Positions 12,595 through 12,616 of a stretch of 12,616 nt of DNA are shown here, one piece after another. Source of the DNA: Ruminococcus sp. (GTDB taxonomy: Bacteria > Bacillota_A > Clostridia > Oscillospirales > Ruminococcaceae). The number at the start of each line of letters is the position of its first letter. The first letter of the stretch is position 1. The notes under the pieces are model-generated. The model was given only the letters and a program-made list of their open reading frames with translations, did no database searches and was not told the origin of the DNA. Location of the stretch: positions 1 to 12,616 of the forward strand of contig JAFOMV010000062.1 of the NCBI GenBank assembly GCA_017418765.1, given 5' to 3'. The position numbers and the translations under genes were made by a program.

Positions 12595-12616
12595 AAACTA
12601 TCAACTCCTTTGATGA

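Overview
The window looks like chromosome from a Gram-positive anaerobe of the class Clostridia, most likely a Ruminococcus or a close relative (Oscillospiraceae). The evidence is moderate GC with AT-rich intergenic DNA, strong GGAGG-type ribosome binding sites, textbook TTGACA-N17-TATAAT promoters, lipobox lipoproteins, and the families present (PASTA-less membrane Ser/Thr kinase, DUF11 protein without signal peptide, EAL protein, PadR/HAAS/DUF4097/PspC cluster). The genus is inference from protein style. No tRNA, rRNA, CRISPR array or transposase is visible.

Layout: (1) 1-484 is a non-coding array of five related repeat units (116 and about 71 bp) ending in an inverted copy of part of the unit and a small hairpin. 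(2) 488-2272 (+) is a promoter and a transmembrane Ser/Thr kinase. (3) 2325-3185 (-) is a convergent DUF11-repeat protein that shares a bidirectional terminator with the kinase. (4) 3407-5606 (+) is a promoter and an unusual cytoplasmic EAL (c-di-GMP phosphodiesterase) protein fused to a C-terminal beta-solenoid with a coil of about 28 residues. (5) 8411-5651 (-) is one operon: padR, a HAAS/DUF1700 membrane protein, a DUF4097 membrane protein, two tandem PspC proteins and a small Tudor-like protein. A 23-bp palindrome overlies its -10 element. (6) 12074-8491 (-) is a metal-uptake operon: a znuA-like lipoprotein, a znuC-like ATPase, a znuB-like permease, an OB-fold-like lipoprotein and a peptide-deformylase paralogue. 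A Fur-family operator lies at its transcription start. (7) 12594-12160 (-) is a helical protein of unknown function, possibly ferritin-like.

How the parts work together: the PadR operon resembles envelope-stress modules such as Enterococcus LiaXYZ, where DUF4097 and PspC proteins act together at the membrane, but here a PadR repressor appears to control it. The metal operon should be derepressed when its cognate metal is scarce. It would then make the importer, an accessory exported lipoprotein and a deformylase paralogue lacking the usual motif-I glutamine. Genes within both operons are tightly coupled, with ATGA, 8-nt or 1-nt overlaps. The most unusual items are the EAL/beta-solenoid fusion, the strict GVGD/GTGD alternation in the DUF4097 protein, and the upstream modular repeat array.
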